Below, piece by piece: positions 33,201 through 42,305 of a stretch of DNA of 64,000 nucleotides. The notes under the pieces are model-generated. The model saw only the letters and a list, made by a program, of their open reading frames with translations, had not been told where the DNA came from and made no database searches. This stretch comes from Bdellovibrionales bacterium (GTDB lineage: Bacteria; Myxococcota; XYA12-FULL-58-9; SYDY01): NCBI GenBank assembly GCA_005801425.1, contig SYDY01000098.1, positions 20,058 through 84,057 on the forward strand, written 5' to 3'. Each line of letters starts with the position of its first letter. Position 1 is the first letter of the stretch. The position numbers and the translations under genes are program-made.

Positions 33201-36200
33201 ATGACCTCATCGAAGGTGCATGACAATGTTTGGGGAGGATCATGGACTTACTCCCCGACAGCTTCAGACGCTCCCAGTGCGCCTTATTTTCCACCTTCTC
33301 CCGATGAGCCGTTTGCTGATGCCATAGAGCATTCGCGCACTTTGGCAGATCCATTAAACCAAGAACATGCGAAATTGTCTCACAAACGACCTGCACCGCG
33401 TTCGATGACTGAGCAAATAATTGATCCCAGTGCACGTTTTTTATTGGCACCTCAAAAAGGTCTTTCCCGATCACAGATTGTAATGTGGCTTGAGGCGACA
33501 GCAAGAAAGCCCATTTGTTTGATCGAAAATACAGATCTGGCAGCCTCCCAGAGTATCCGAAAACAAATTGAAGAAGTTCGCGCGCAAGGCGGCACCTTGG
33601 TTTTGATGGTCGGACCTGGTGGCGTAGAAAATCCGGCCGCATTTCATACGTTAATTGACAATTACGGGGCGACAGGAAAACCCGGTGAACGCGCTTCAGA
33701 TATGCGTGTCGTGGCGGTATTACCAGAAGGTGTATTGCTTGAGGACACCGCATTTGTGAGCAGATTTCGTGCTCGTATTGTAACACATGACAGTGCTCAT
33801 TTTCCTGCTCTGCCGTGGACGAAGCCAAGTGCAGCGCAACTTAAGCAAGCCGATTTACCGCGCGTGGTTGCATGGGAAACCATGGGCTTGCAAGAACGTT
33901 TAGAAAAATCTTTTCGAGAATCGAAAGGTACGTTGCTTGTTAGCGTGCCTGAACCCTCGCAATACACGATGGATCAATTGATTCTACTTGCGCGTGCATA
34001 TCCCAACGTAAAACTTTATGTGCATGAAGGTTGGGATGGCTATGTGAATCGACGTCGGTATGCTTCTCAAGATCCAAGCGTATTGTTTGTGGATGAAAGC
34101 AATATTTCGTCCGCATTTGCACGAGGGACAGGTAAGCTGGGCCAATCATGTTTGGGACCACTTGCCGATCTGCAAAGACCTGCACCCCGGGTACGGGTGA
34201 TTGGCCCTTTATCGGATGCCTCGTGGCAGATGTTGGCAAGTGCACCCAATGCCTGTTGGCCTCCTGATGCTGTGGAGGGGGTGCCAGTGCCTGCATGGGC
34301 AATGGAAGTTTCTCGTGTGCAAGAAGGCGAAAGAAAGCCGCTAACGCCGGAATTTCGTCCGACAAAGTCGTGTGTCATTGTGAGTTCAGAGCCAGCCCTC
34401 GCTGCATGTCATTTGCTTGATGCATTGCCGATAGCACAATGCGTGGGCATTGCGTCGGACACCAGTGTGGGGGCGCTGCTGCAATCTGCGGGGAGAAATG
34501 TCGATGGACAACCTGTTCTTTTCGACACGCCACTTTTGGAAGCCTTGCGAAGGGGTGGGGATATTATTTTACGCATGGATCATGCGCGGGAACTTGCCCA
34601 AGGTTTGGGCTCATTGTTGCTTGATCCTCCATGCGGTCTTATTTGGGGTCGTATTGAAACATTTTCTAAGGCGCGTGTGATTGTTGTATCCAATGATCCC
34701 TTGTTATTGTCTGCGTTGCCTGCATGTGATGTATATACAGACCCTACGATTTATACACCGAAGGCGATTGCCACTGAAGTTTTACGGATGCATGGCATTT
34801 CTGAAAAGGATCCGGATTACAAACAGCTTATCGTCTTATCTGAACAGATCCACAAAGCATTGCAAAGTGATCCCGAAACATTGGCCAGAGGTCGTCGCTT
34901 TGATGCTGCGACCATGGAACGCCTATTGGCCCATCGCGATGTGAATGATCCTTCATGGATGAAAAATGCAATTGTAAGCACCCTGAGTGGTGAATTTGGT
35001 GATCGAAGCGAAGCATATGCGGAACTTCTTTATCATGTGAGCGATCCCAATCAAACTCAGCAGATAGACCCAACCGATATTTTGCGTGTGATCGATGATC
35101 TACGTTCGCCGTTGGAACTTATGCGTTACACGTATCGGATTGCGAATGCTGTATCGCGCAAAGAATACGATGTCGCGATGGCGAGATTTCCTGGCGAACC
35201 CAACAAGGCGTTGGGATGCCTTATCTTTAAATTTCTCCGCGAAGCATCTCGTCCTGGAAGCGATCCATTTCACGTGGCCATATGGATTGCGGATGGCGTT
35301 GGTTTATCTACAGAAGAACGCAAGACGACAAGTTTACCTACTTTTGAGAAGCGTGATTGTTATCAGGACCAATGCAATGCTGTTGTTCGTGCATTGGATA
35401 AAAATGTTGTTTGTGCGCTCATTGGTCCTCCGTGTTCAGGGAAAAGTCGAGCACTTGGTTTATTGAAACAGACTTATCCTCATCATACGCAGTTGAATGT
35501 GGGGAGTTATTCCCATGCCACTGCGTTGGCCCGTGATGTGCAAAAAGCATATGATCAAGGCACTACGCTTGTTGTTCTTGATGAAGCCGATTTGCTTGAC
35601 TTGCGTGGTGTTCTTCCCATGCCACCGGCGGGATGCAAGCTTGTGATTGCAGGGAATGGCTTGCACGATGATCGGGTTCCTCTTCCTGATGGGATCCCTT
35701 TGGTACGGTTTCCAGAAGTACTGTATAGCGATGATTTAAAAGAACGATTTATAGAGCCTGCGCTCGCGCATGTTCGTGCATTGGGACCGCAATGGGTTCA
35801 TGAATCATATCTGAAAGATAATAAATTATCTGGTAGTCAATCGGTTATTATGTCCATGACACATACGCTGCTTGCGGCGCATCGTATCGCATGTTCACTT
35901 GATCGTACTGGACGTGTCACACCTCGATTGTTGCAAGAAGTTTTTCGACGATTGGATGCTGTTGTGGACCAGAGGTGGCGACGAGACGCATTTCATTATT
36001 TATTGGTGGAGATCATCTTTCAGGTGTACTTCGATGGTTTTAGCCGTTCTATTCGTGAATCAATAAAACCTCTTTTGGGTGGTGCGTTTTATTCCCTGAT
36101 TAGGCCCATCGCGCAAGCCAATGTTGCCGATGGGCACCACGCTTATCAAAAGTTTTCAGGTCGTAGTGATGAGGCAGAACGTATTGTAAACCATCTTTGG

Positions 36201-39053
36201 GTTATTCAGCAGGCACAGCAACGACCCTTAAACCCTGCAATTTATGGAACACCTTCATCACTCTCCATTGAAGGTCCGCCAGGTATAGGCAAGGACGTGA
36301 TGTCTCGTTGGGCATGCGAATGTTTGTCTCTTGATTGGGCGCAAGTTGAAGGTGGCGGAAATATGCCTTTAGACGATGCAAAAGATAAAATGCGTCGTCA
36401 TGATGTGGTGCTTGCTTCAGAAATGAATACGGTCGATCCTGCGATGCTTCATGGTGCGCTTTATAGTGTGGAACGTCGCGATGAAAGATTGCCTGTATTG
36501 GTTACCTTGGATAATCCAGCAGGGCTTCATGGGGGTCGCAGTGATCGCAATGCCGCTGCTGCAAGTCGTACGGTGCGTGTGCAATTGTCTTCAGAGAATG
36601 ATTGCGAATCTCTCGTGGTTGCTGTTGGATGGAGTCGTAGAGATGAAGCTTCTCATTCTTGCACTTGGTCTAAAACAACCAATTCAAAGTTGAGCGATGC
36701 AGGCTCCATGCTGCAAATGACATATCGCCAAATGCTGCAAACGGTGGCCGATGACGATGGTGCATCAGAGATCCAACATTTGCAGGCTTATACCGATGCG
36801 GTAATTCAAACACATAGAAGCACCAACGTACGTCCGTCTCAAAATAAAAGTGATGCCGATACGATACAGCATTTAGAAATGTTGGCGGGGATCCCTGTAC
36901 GTTTTGTGGAACAGTCGTTATCTTCTCATATCGAAAATGGTGTTTTGTTTATTTCATTGGCTGAAGTCAACAGTGAGTCTCTCTGTATGGCGACGCGTTT
37001 GGGGCTTTTGGACCTTTATAACGATGAGTCATTGCTTATTTTTCGTTTTTGGTTAGAAGGCATGTGTTCGGACGAGGCAATGATGCCTAATGAAAAAATA
37101 TTTCATTTGTTGGATTTTTTGGCCCAAGATAATCAAAAAGATCCTGAACATGATGCTTATGATATGTTTGTATATCGTGCTTCAATGTGGACAAAAACGG
37201 ATATTTTGTCACGTTCTACTTCGTCATGCAAAGCGTTTGGCTATTATCTTCGAGAGGTGTTTGCTTGCGCTTATGAAATGATTAAAAATCCAACATCTGT
37301 GTTTGATCCGTACGTGTTGATGTCTCAGCGTGAAATTGATGCGCTTCAAGCGCGTGTCAATCCATTGGCACAAATTGCGTTGCCACCTAAACCATCGCCC
37401 AATACATCAGCCTCTGCATTGCCTCGGGTGATAATTGTCCCGCAACAGCAGGATACGTCACAGACACTTCCAGCACCATCGTTGGATATCATGGCACCCA
37501 AGAAGCGCCCGTTGGATGTTGGACTGCGAAGCGCAACAGAAACGATGTATTGTCCGGGATTTGTTCAAACGTTGGATGGTCATTGTCATCCTTATCCTGT
37601 GGCTGTGCCTTATGATGATGATCGGTGTGAAGAGATAGACGCGCATACCCTGAGTCCTCTACCCGGTGAAACGATGCTTTCGTTACGTGTTCCATACGGT
37701 GTGTGTGTTAGCGATTGTATTTGGGTGTTGCCTGACCAATCGCATGTGGATGCGCCTTTGAGCTCTTCTGTCGTGCCAACGGTACATTCAAGTTGCTATG
37801 GTGTTGATGTACCAGATGACCTTCCGCCTGGTGCATATCTCTCGTACCGATTACTGAAAGGTCAGTCTGCTGCCCCACCTTATTATTATCCTGGCACAGC
37901 GGTGCATAATGGAGAAATTGTGTGGAGCGAATTATCACAAGGTCGAAGTGACCTCGTGAGTCAATTTATTCGTGATATGCAGGGGCGAATATGGGAAACC
38001 CACGATGCGCTCATCAAACACGTTTGTGCATGGATCCATGACAATTTTCAATATCGATGGTCCCATCAAGGCGGCGCAACAACAGGCATAGGAATGCTTG
38101 AAACAGGTTCGGGCAATTGTGCAGCAGCGCAAGAGCTCGCGATATGTTTGCTTTATTATGCAGGGCGACCGGATGTCTTAAAGGTCAATGGGCATTTGTT
38201 GTCAGGCGATAAATTAACATCGGACGGGCATGCATGGCTTGAATACATGGGTCAGATTTATGACCCAACGCCATCGATCTTGCATGCCACTGAGATCGTG
38301 CCAGCGCGTGAGGATCCGCGCGCGTTGCGTGAGCATCAGCCTTTGCCTCACAAAGAGGATGCGCCCACGTTGCATGTTGACGTGCGTTCTGTCACGACTC
38401 AATCTTTGGCGTCTGTTCAAGTAAGAGAGAAAGACGATCCAAAACGTAGACAGCGCTGGATGGCAAGTGAATGCTTGTTCAAGCAAACGGTGCAGGCGCG
38501 TTCGGTGATGGACCCCTACGGTGATGAACTCAAAATAAGTATTGATGGGAGCATGATCCCTTGCACGCGTGCAGGCAAAGTGGCGCCTAAACCACATGTT
38601 TTGTTTATTGGAACCCAAGATGCTGTTCGCATGAAAGAAGACCCATGCGGGTTGTGGCTTCCCGCATTGGCTGTATTCTTTGAAGAAGGGCATGGACGCA
38701 TGGTCGTGGGTCGTACGCTTGCGGATGGTACGCGGGATGTGGTGTGCGTCTCGACGTTGGAGGAGTTATGGGGGGCTTTGCGGGATATGCCGTCTGCGCA
38801 ACAGGCTGCCACGCTGTTGACCTCGGAAGAGGAGATGACGATAGCAATGCGTGCCGGTGTTGTACTCCACAATACCCATGCACTGTCGCTGGACGCATTG
38901 GAGCGCGAAGGTCTTCGTACAAGTGCCTCACTTTTCAAACCCATCACGTCGCAGGAACCCAAGGGACGACGTACCCGAAGTCAGTCTGTGGGAGGCGATA
39001 CGCCTCGTACGCAACCGGTGCCAGGAATACCAAGAATGGCGAGTGAGACGTGA
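33201..39053 (+). CDS. Giant protein with two AAA+ modules and a transglutaminase-like domain
   Basis: The 1950-residue protein has no signal peptide and a Ser/Pro-rich disordered start. Residues 70-230 and later N-terminal blocks look like AAA-type folds without a P-loop (LVLMVGPGG..., VVAVLPEGVLLEDTAFVSRFRARI). A first P-loop module has Walker A GPPCSGKS (742-749) and Walker B LVVLDEADLLD (about 790). A second has Walker A GPPGIGKD (1025-1032), VVLASEMNTVDP (about 1069) and VTLDNPAGLHGGRSDRNAAA, resembling MoxR/midasin-type AAA+ proteins. After a Pro-rich linker, a transglutaminase-like core shows Cys1640 (GSGNCAAAQE), His1677 (GHAWLEY) and Asp1688 (YDPTPS). The C-terminus is basic and disordered. 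The combination is unfamiliar to me. It lies 3 bases after one protease gene and 73 before another. Confidence 0.85.
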   Translation: MTSSKVHDNVWGGSWTYSPTASDAPSAPYFPPSPDEPFADAIEHSRTLADPLNQEHAKLSHKRPAPRSMTEQIIDPSARFLLAPQKGLSRSQIVMWLEATARKPICLIENTDLAASQSIRKQIEEVRAQGGTLVLMVGPGGVENPAAFHTLIDNYGATGKPGERASDMRVVAVLPEGVLLEDTAFVSRFRARIVTHDSAHFPALPWTKPSAAQLKQADLPRVVAWETMGLQERLEKSFRESKGTLLVSVPEPSQYTMDQLILLARAYPNVKLYVHEGWDGYVNRRRYASQDPSVLFVDESNISSAFARGTGKLGQSCLGPLADLQRPAPRVRVIGPLSDASWQMLASAPNACWPPDAVEGVPVPAWAMEVSRVQEGERKPLTPEFRPTKSCVIVSSEPALAACHLLDALPIAQCVGIASDTSVGALLQSAGRNVDGQPVLFDTPLLEALRRGGDIILRMDHARELAQGLGSLLLDPPCGLIWGRIETFSKARVIVVSNDPLLLSALPACDVYTDPTIYTPKAIATEVLRMHGISEKDPDYKQLIVLSEQIHKALQSDPETLARGRRFDAATMERLLAHRDVNDPSWMKNAIVSTLSGEFGDRSEAYAELLYHVSDPNQTQQIDPTDILRVIDDLRSPLELMRYTYRIANAVSRKEYDVAMARFPGEPNKALGCLIFKFLREASRPGSDPFHVAIWIADGVGLSTEERKTTSLPTFEKRDCYQDQCNAVVRALDKNVVCALIGPPCSGKSRALGLLKQTYPHHTQLNVGSYSHATALARDVQKAYDQGTTLVVLDEADLLDLRGVLPMPPAGCKLVIAGNGLHDDRVPLPDGIPLVRFPEVLYSDDLKERFIEPALAHVRALGPQWVHESYLKDNKLSGSQSVIMSMTHTLLAAHRIACSLDRTGRVTPRLLQEVFRRLDAVVDQRWRRDAFHYLLVEIIFQVYFDGFSRSIRESIKPLLGGAFYSLIRPIAQANVADGHHAYQKFSGRSDEAERIVNHLWVIQQAQQRPLNPAIYGTPSSLSIEGPPGIGKDVMSRWACECLSLDWAQVEGGGNMPLDDAKDKMRRHDVVLASEMNTVDPAMLHGALYSVERRDERLPVLVTLDNPAGLHGGRSDRNAAAASRTVRVQLSSENDCESLVVAVGWSRRDEASHSCTWSKTTNSKLSDAGSMLQMTYRQMLQTVADDDGASEIQHLQAYTDAVIQTHRSTNVRPSQNKSDADTIQHLEMLAGIPVRFVEQSLSSHIENGVLFISLAEVNSESLCMATRLGLLDLYNDESLLIFRFWLEGMCSDEAMMPNEKIFHLLDFLAQDNQKDPEHDAYDMFVYRASMWTKTDILSRSTSSCKAFGYYLREVFACAYEMIKNPTSVFDPYVLMSQREIDALQARVNPLAQIALPPKPSPNTSASALPRVIIVPQQQDTSQTLPAPSLDIMAPKKRPLDVGLRSATETMYCPGFVQTLDGHCHPYPVAVPYDDDRCEEIDAHTLSPLPGETMLSLRVPYGVCVSDCIWVLPDQSHVDAPLSSSVVPTVHSSCYGVDVPDDLPPGAYLSYRLLKGQSAAPPYYYPGTAVHNGEIVWSELSQGRSDLVSQFIRDMQGRIWETHDALIKHVCAWIHDNFQYRWSHQGGATTGIGMLETGSGNCAAAQELAICLLYYAGRPDVLKVNGHLLSGDKLTSDGHAWLEYMGQIYDPTPSILHATEIVPAREDPRALREHQPLPHKEDAPTLHVDVRSVTTQSLASVQVREKDDPKRRQRWMASECLFKQTVQARSVMDPYGDELKISIDGSMIPCTRAGKVAPKPHVLFIGTQDAVRMKEDPCGLWLPALAVFFEEGHGRMVVGRTLADGTRDVVCVSTLEELWGALRDMPSAQQAATLLTSEEEMTIAMRAGVVLHNTHALSLDALEREGLRTSASLFKPITSQEPKGRRTRSQSVGGDTPRTQPVPGIPRMASET

Positions 39054-39126
39054 TTTGATGTGGGTGTTTGTGCGCTTTGTTGTAACTTTCTAAGTATTGG
39101 TTACGTAGATAGCGCATAATAAGGGT

Positions 39127-40701
39127 GTGTGTCGTTTCATCTTTTTCGTATGCGTTTTCGGTGTTTTTGGGGGATGCGGCCAGAATAGATCCGTTCCATC
39201 CTTGAACGACAAACAGCCAATTGATTTATCGGACGCGATAATCGATGCGCCTGTAGAATTAGAACCTGAAACGCACCAATCTTTTGTGCAAATTGTACGT
39301 GAAAAAATAGAGAATGATCCCAATGCCACCACATGCAGTGGCACACTGATTGCGCCGAGGATCGTTCTCACTGCGGCTCATTGCTTACGCAGTGTGAGCG
39401 ACCAAGGGCCGTGGCGTTTGACGGTGCGCATCCCCACGTCCTCTACCAAGTTCCAAAATATTTTGGTCACCGATCCCAACAGTGTTGTGGTCCATGGATC
39501 TTGGGTCAATCGTACCGCGAAACTGTCGATTTATGATGGCGAGGCGGATGGATCCATACGACTTGCGTGTGATGGAGAAGACAAGCCCGCGCGCATTGTT
39601 GCGCTATGTGAACAGTTACGAAGTGAATGCGACAGGCAAACACCATCATGCACGATGCATAGCAACAGTGATGATAATCAAGCATGCGATGACAGTATTC
39701 GTGGCAACGATGAATTGTTGTGTGCCATGACATTGTTTGCAAAGAGTCTTGCTCCAGAACAAGTTCTTGAGGCATGTCCTGGTGCTTCAGCGGCATGCAT
39801 TGCCCAAGATGCAAATGCTCACCTTAAAGCACGCAACAGCCTTTTGGGATTGGCCATTCGATTGGACAGTTGGAGCAATACCGATGCGGCGATAGGGCAT
39901 GACATTGGTCTTCTGCTTTTGCCTGAAGCTGTTTCGATCGCACCCATGGTTTTGCCCAATATTTGTTGGGATGACGTTCTCGGACATGGAACCCAGGTCG
40001 AAGCGTATGGGTATGGAAGCACGGTGATGGATGTCCTGCATCCTCTTGACGGATTGAATCATACTGAAGAACAATTTGGACAGCGCAAAATGCAAGGCGT
40101 GATCGCTGATAAATCGGATGCTCTCTTGTGGGTCCAGGCAGGGCGTTTTTACGGAACACCTGCATTGTGCGCAGGGGATTCGGGTGCATCCATTCTTGCG
40201 TATCACGCAACAACACCGCTGGTGATCGGTATTGCGTCGTCGAGTGCTGAGCATTTTGGATTGTGCATGAACGGCACAGTGGCGACACGTGTGTCATCGT
40301 ATCTCTCTTGGATTTCTGCAGAGATGAACGCGTGGCATCTTGCACCTCCTGAGATGGTGTCATGTTGCGGGAATGGTGTGATCGAATCACCAGAGACCTG
40401 CGACGATGGCAATGTGGACAATTTGGACTCATGCACTAACACATGTGAAATCGCACGGTGCGGTGATAACACTATACAGAGGGATGAATTGTGTGATGGC
40501 AACTGTCCGACGTCATGCGATGATGGTGATGTGTGTACAATGGATCGCGTGCTTGGTTCAGGGACATGCCAAGTGCGATGTGCAAACACGTATGAAGAGT
40601 CGTTGTGCCCAGAACGTATTCCAGGATGTACGATGTTTGATGCAGGTGTGATCCTCTGGCCGCTGGTATTGTGGACGCTTCGTCGTAGGAGAATGGCATG
40701 A
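39127..40701 (+). CDS. Trypsin-like serine protease, lipoprotein with MYXO-CTERM-like tail (copy 3)
   Basis: A GTG start gives the signal MCRFIFFVCVFGVFGGC (Cys17). The chymotrypsin-type triad is His85 (IVLTAAHC), Asp259 (IGHDIGLLLLPEA) and Ser352 (CAGDSGASI); the His-Asp interval of 174 residues again contains an extra Cys-rich helical domain (CEQLRSECDRQTPSC, ACPGASAACIAQDANAHLKARN). The usual GDSGGP is GDSGAS here. The C-terminal part has two cysteine repeats (CCGNGVIESPETCDDGN..., CGDNTIQRDELCDGNCPTSCDDGDVC), then GCTMFDAG, a membrane segment and LRRRRMA: a typical MYXO-CTERM layout. The stop overlaps the start of copy 4 (ATGA). A CATAAT box 6 bases before the GTG could give a leaderless transcript. 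Confidence 0.9.
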   Translation: MCRFIFFVCVFGVFGGCGQNRSVPSLNDKQPIDLSDAIIDAPVELEPETHQSFVQIVREKIENDPNATTCSGTLIAPRIVLTAAHCLRSVSDQGPWRLTVRIPTSSTKFQNILVTDPNSVVVHGSWVNRTAKLSIYDGEADGSIRLACDGEDKPARIVALCEQLRSECDRQTPSCTMHSNSDDNQACDDSIRGNDELLCAMTLFAKSLAPEQVLEACPGASAACIAQDANAHLKARNSLLGLAIRLDSWSNTDAAIGHDIGLLLLPEAVSIAPMVLPNICWDDVLGHGTQVEAYGYGSTVMDVLHPLDGLNHTEEQFGQRKMQGVIADKSDALLWVQAGRFYGTPALCAGDSGASILAYHATTPLVIGIASSSAEHFGLCMNGTVATRVSSYLSWISAEMNAWHLAPPEMVSCCGNGVIESPETCDDGNVDNLDSCTNTCEIARCGDNTIQRDELCDGNCPTSCDDGDVCTMDRVLGSGTCQVRCANTYEESLCPERIPGCTMFDAGVILWPLVLWTLRRRRMA

Positions 40702-42305
40702 GATGGCTTTTCTTGGGTATCTTGGCACTTGCAGCATGCGGTGACGATGTTCAAACGGAGGCCGTGCTTGATGCGCCCAACACATCGGATCCCATTGTGG
40801 ATGCCAACCGTAACATTCCACAGGTGCTTACTAATACACAGCGCACCGAAGTGGTCAAAGTCCTCATTCCCGTCAGTGCGACATCGGCCAGTTTATGCAC
40901 AGGAACATTGATCGCACCACGCATTGTTTTAACTGCTGGCCACTGCACCAGATCCTCGAAGAATGTGTTTCATTCCACGGATATTCAGGTGTTCGTACGA
41001 GGTGATTCTGTGCCTTATGCAGTGATGGGTGTGATCGAACCCGACCGATGGATGTCAACGGATAACTATGGGGTAGGGTACAATCAATGGCTTGGTGGAA
41101 CGACATCAGAGGATGAACAAATACTTGGAAAGTATACCGATGCATGTACAGGGACTGCGAAAACCGTTTGCGACCAGATCAAGGCAACGTGTGATAAAAA
41201 CAACAACGGTATTGCCGATGGAAATACTTACCCTAATCCGGTGGGTGGAAAAACCTTTGACGAAGCCGTGTGCATTTCTGGAGAATTTGCAAAAAAAGTA
41301 GATGCAGCAGTGACTGCAAATGCATCGTTAAGCGTTCTTGCCGATCTTTATATCATGCGTGATAAATTGGCAGGCACCTATGGTGTATCTATTCCATTTT
41401 TTTGGGCTGAAGATCGTGTATCCGGTGTTACTGATAATACAACGGGTTACGATATATCTTTGTTGGTATTGGCTGAGGCTGTTGCTTCAAATTTGGCAGC
41501 ACCTGTAGCCATCGAGAGCCTGTGTGAATCGGCAGCGATGCAAACCACCGCTGAAACAGCGCCACGTCCGATTATAGAGGGCTGCATCATGGGCTACGGC
41601 GGTACAAGCCCCGATCCACACAATCTTTTAAATCTGGGTTACGCCAATGCAACAGGGACAGCCAAATACGGCAGTGTAGATATCGCTGCTTTTGGTGGCA
41701 CACAGCTTTGGGTGCGTGGCGGTCGTTCGCTTGGGCTGGCATCCAACTGCGAAGGCGATTCGGGTGGGCCTGTTTTTCCTGGTGCGTGCAGTACGTCGCG
41801 CGCGAGTACTGATCGTGTTGCCGGTCTTGTATCGTTTGCGGCCGATTATGCGGGATATTGCACGCTTGGTTCTGTGCATACGCGTGTGGGAAGTTTCGCC
41901 GGGTGGATCAAGGCTTGGGCTGCCCAATTGGCGTTGCTTAAAAACGACAATACGGGTTTTGTGATCAAAAGTACCCAGTGTTGTGGCGATGGCTTTCCTG
42001 ATGCAGGAGAAGCCTGTGATGGAACCAGCGGATGCAATGCCCAATGCGGAAGTAATGTACCCGTAGAAACACCGGACGAAGGGGCAACGCATGTGACGGA
42101 TGCTGGCGGTTCTAATCGTACCACGATCTCTTTCGGCGATGACGAGCTGGGCAGCGCCGAAGGGTGCAGTGGATGCCATCAAGGTGCTGGCGGATCCATG
42201 TCTTCGATACTGTTACTCTTGGGATTGGGTGTTATGATTGTTTCGCGTAAACGTTTAGCGCGCGTTCGCAATCATGCGCTCAAGCCGCGCCATCCCCGCC
42301 TCTAA
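40698..42305 (+). CDS. Trypsin-like serine protease, lipoprotein with MYXO-CTERM-like tail (copy 4)
   Basis: The signal MRWLFLGILALAAC has a good lipobox (Cys14). Triad: His82 (IVLTAGHC), Asp252 (GYDISLLVLAEA) and Ser356 (NCEGDSGGPVF), with a 170-residue His-Asp interval carrying the extra domain (CTGTAKTVCDQIKATCDKNNNG). The tail has one cysteine repeat (QCCGDGFPDAGEACDGTSGC), then EGCSGCHQGAGG, a leucine-rich membrane segment and RKRLARVR, with an unusually long basic end. It is translationally coupled to copy 3. The last 51 bases overlap the 3' end of the convergent aminotransferase gene. Confidence 0.9.
   Translation: MRWLFLGILALAACGDDVQTEAVLDAPNTSDPIVDANRNIPQVLTNTQRTEVVKVLIPVSATSASLCTGTLIAPRIVLTAGHCTRSSKNVFHSTDIQVFVRGDSVPYAVMGVIEPDRWMSTDNYGVGYNQWLGGTTSEDEQILGKYTDACTGTAKTVCDQIKATCDKNNNGIADGNTYPNPVGGKTFDEAVCISGEFAKKVDAAVTANASLSVLADLYIMRDKLAGTYGVSIPFFWAEDRVSGVTDNTTGYDISLLVLAEAVASNLAAPVAIESLCESAAMQTTAETAPRPIIEGCIMGYGGTSPDPHNLLNLGYANATGTAKYGSVDIAAFGGTQLWVRGGRSLGLASNCEGDSGGPVFPGACSTSRASTDRVAGLVSFAADYAGYCTLGSVHTRVGSFAGWIKAWAAQLALLKNDNTGFVIKSTQCCGDGFPDAGEACDGTSGCNAQCGSNVPVETPDEGATHVTDAGGSNRTTISFGDDELGSAEGCSGCHQGAGGSMSSILLLLGLGVMIVSRKRLARVRNHALKPRHPRL

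Noticed and set aside
39787..40432. Several 100-200 codon minus-strand frames across protease copy 3
   Set aside because: Shadows of a protease with a conserved triad.
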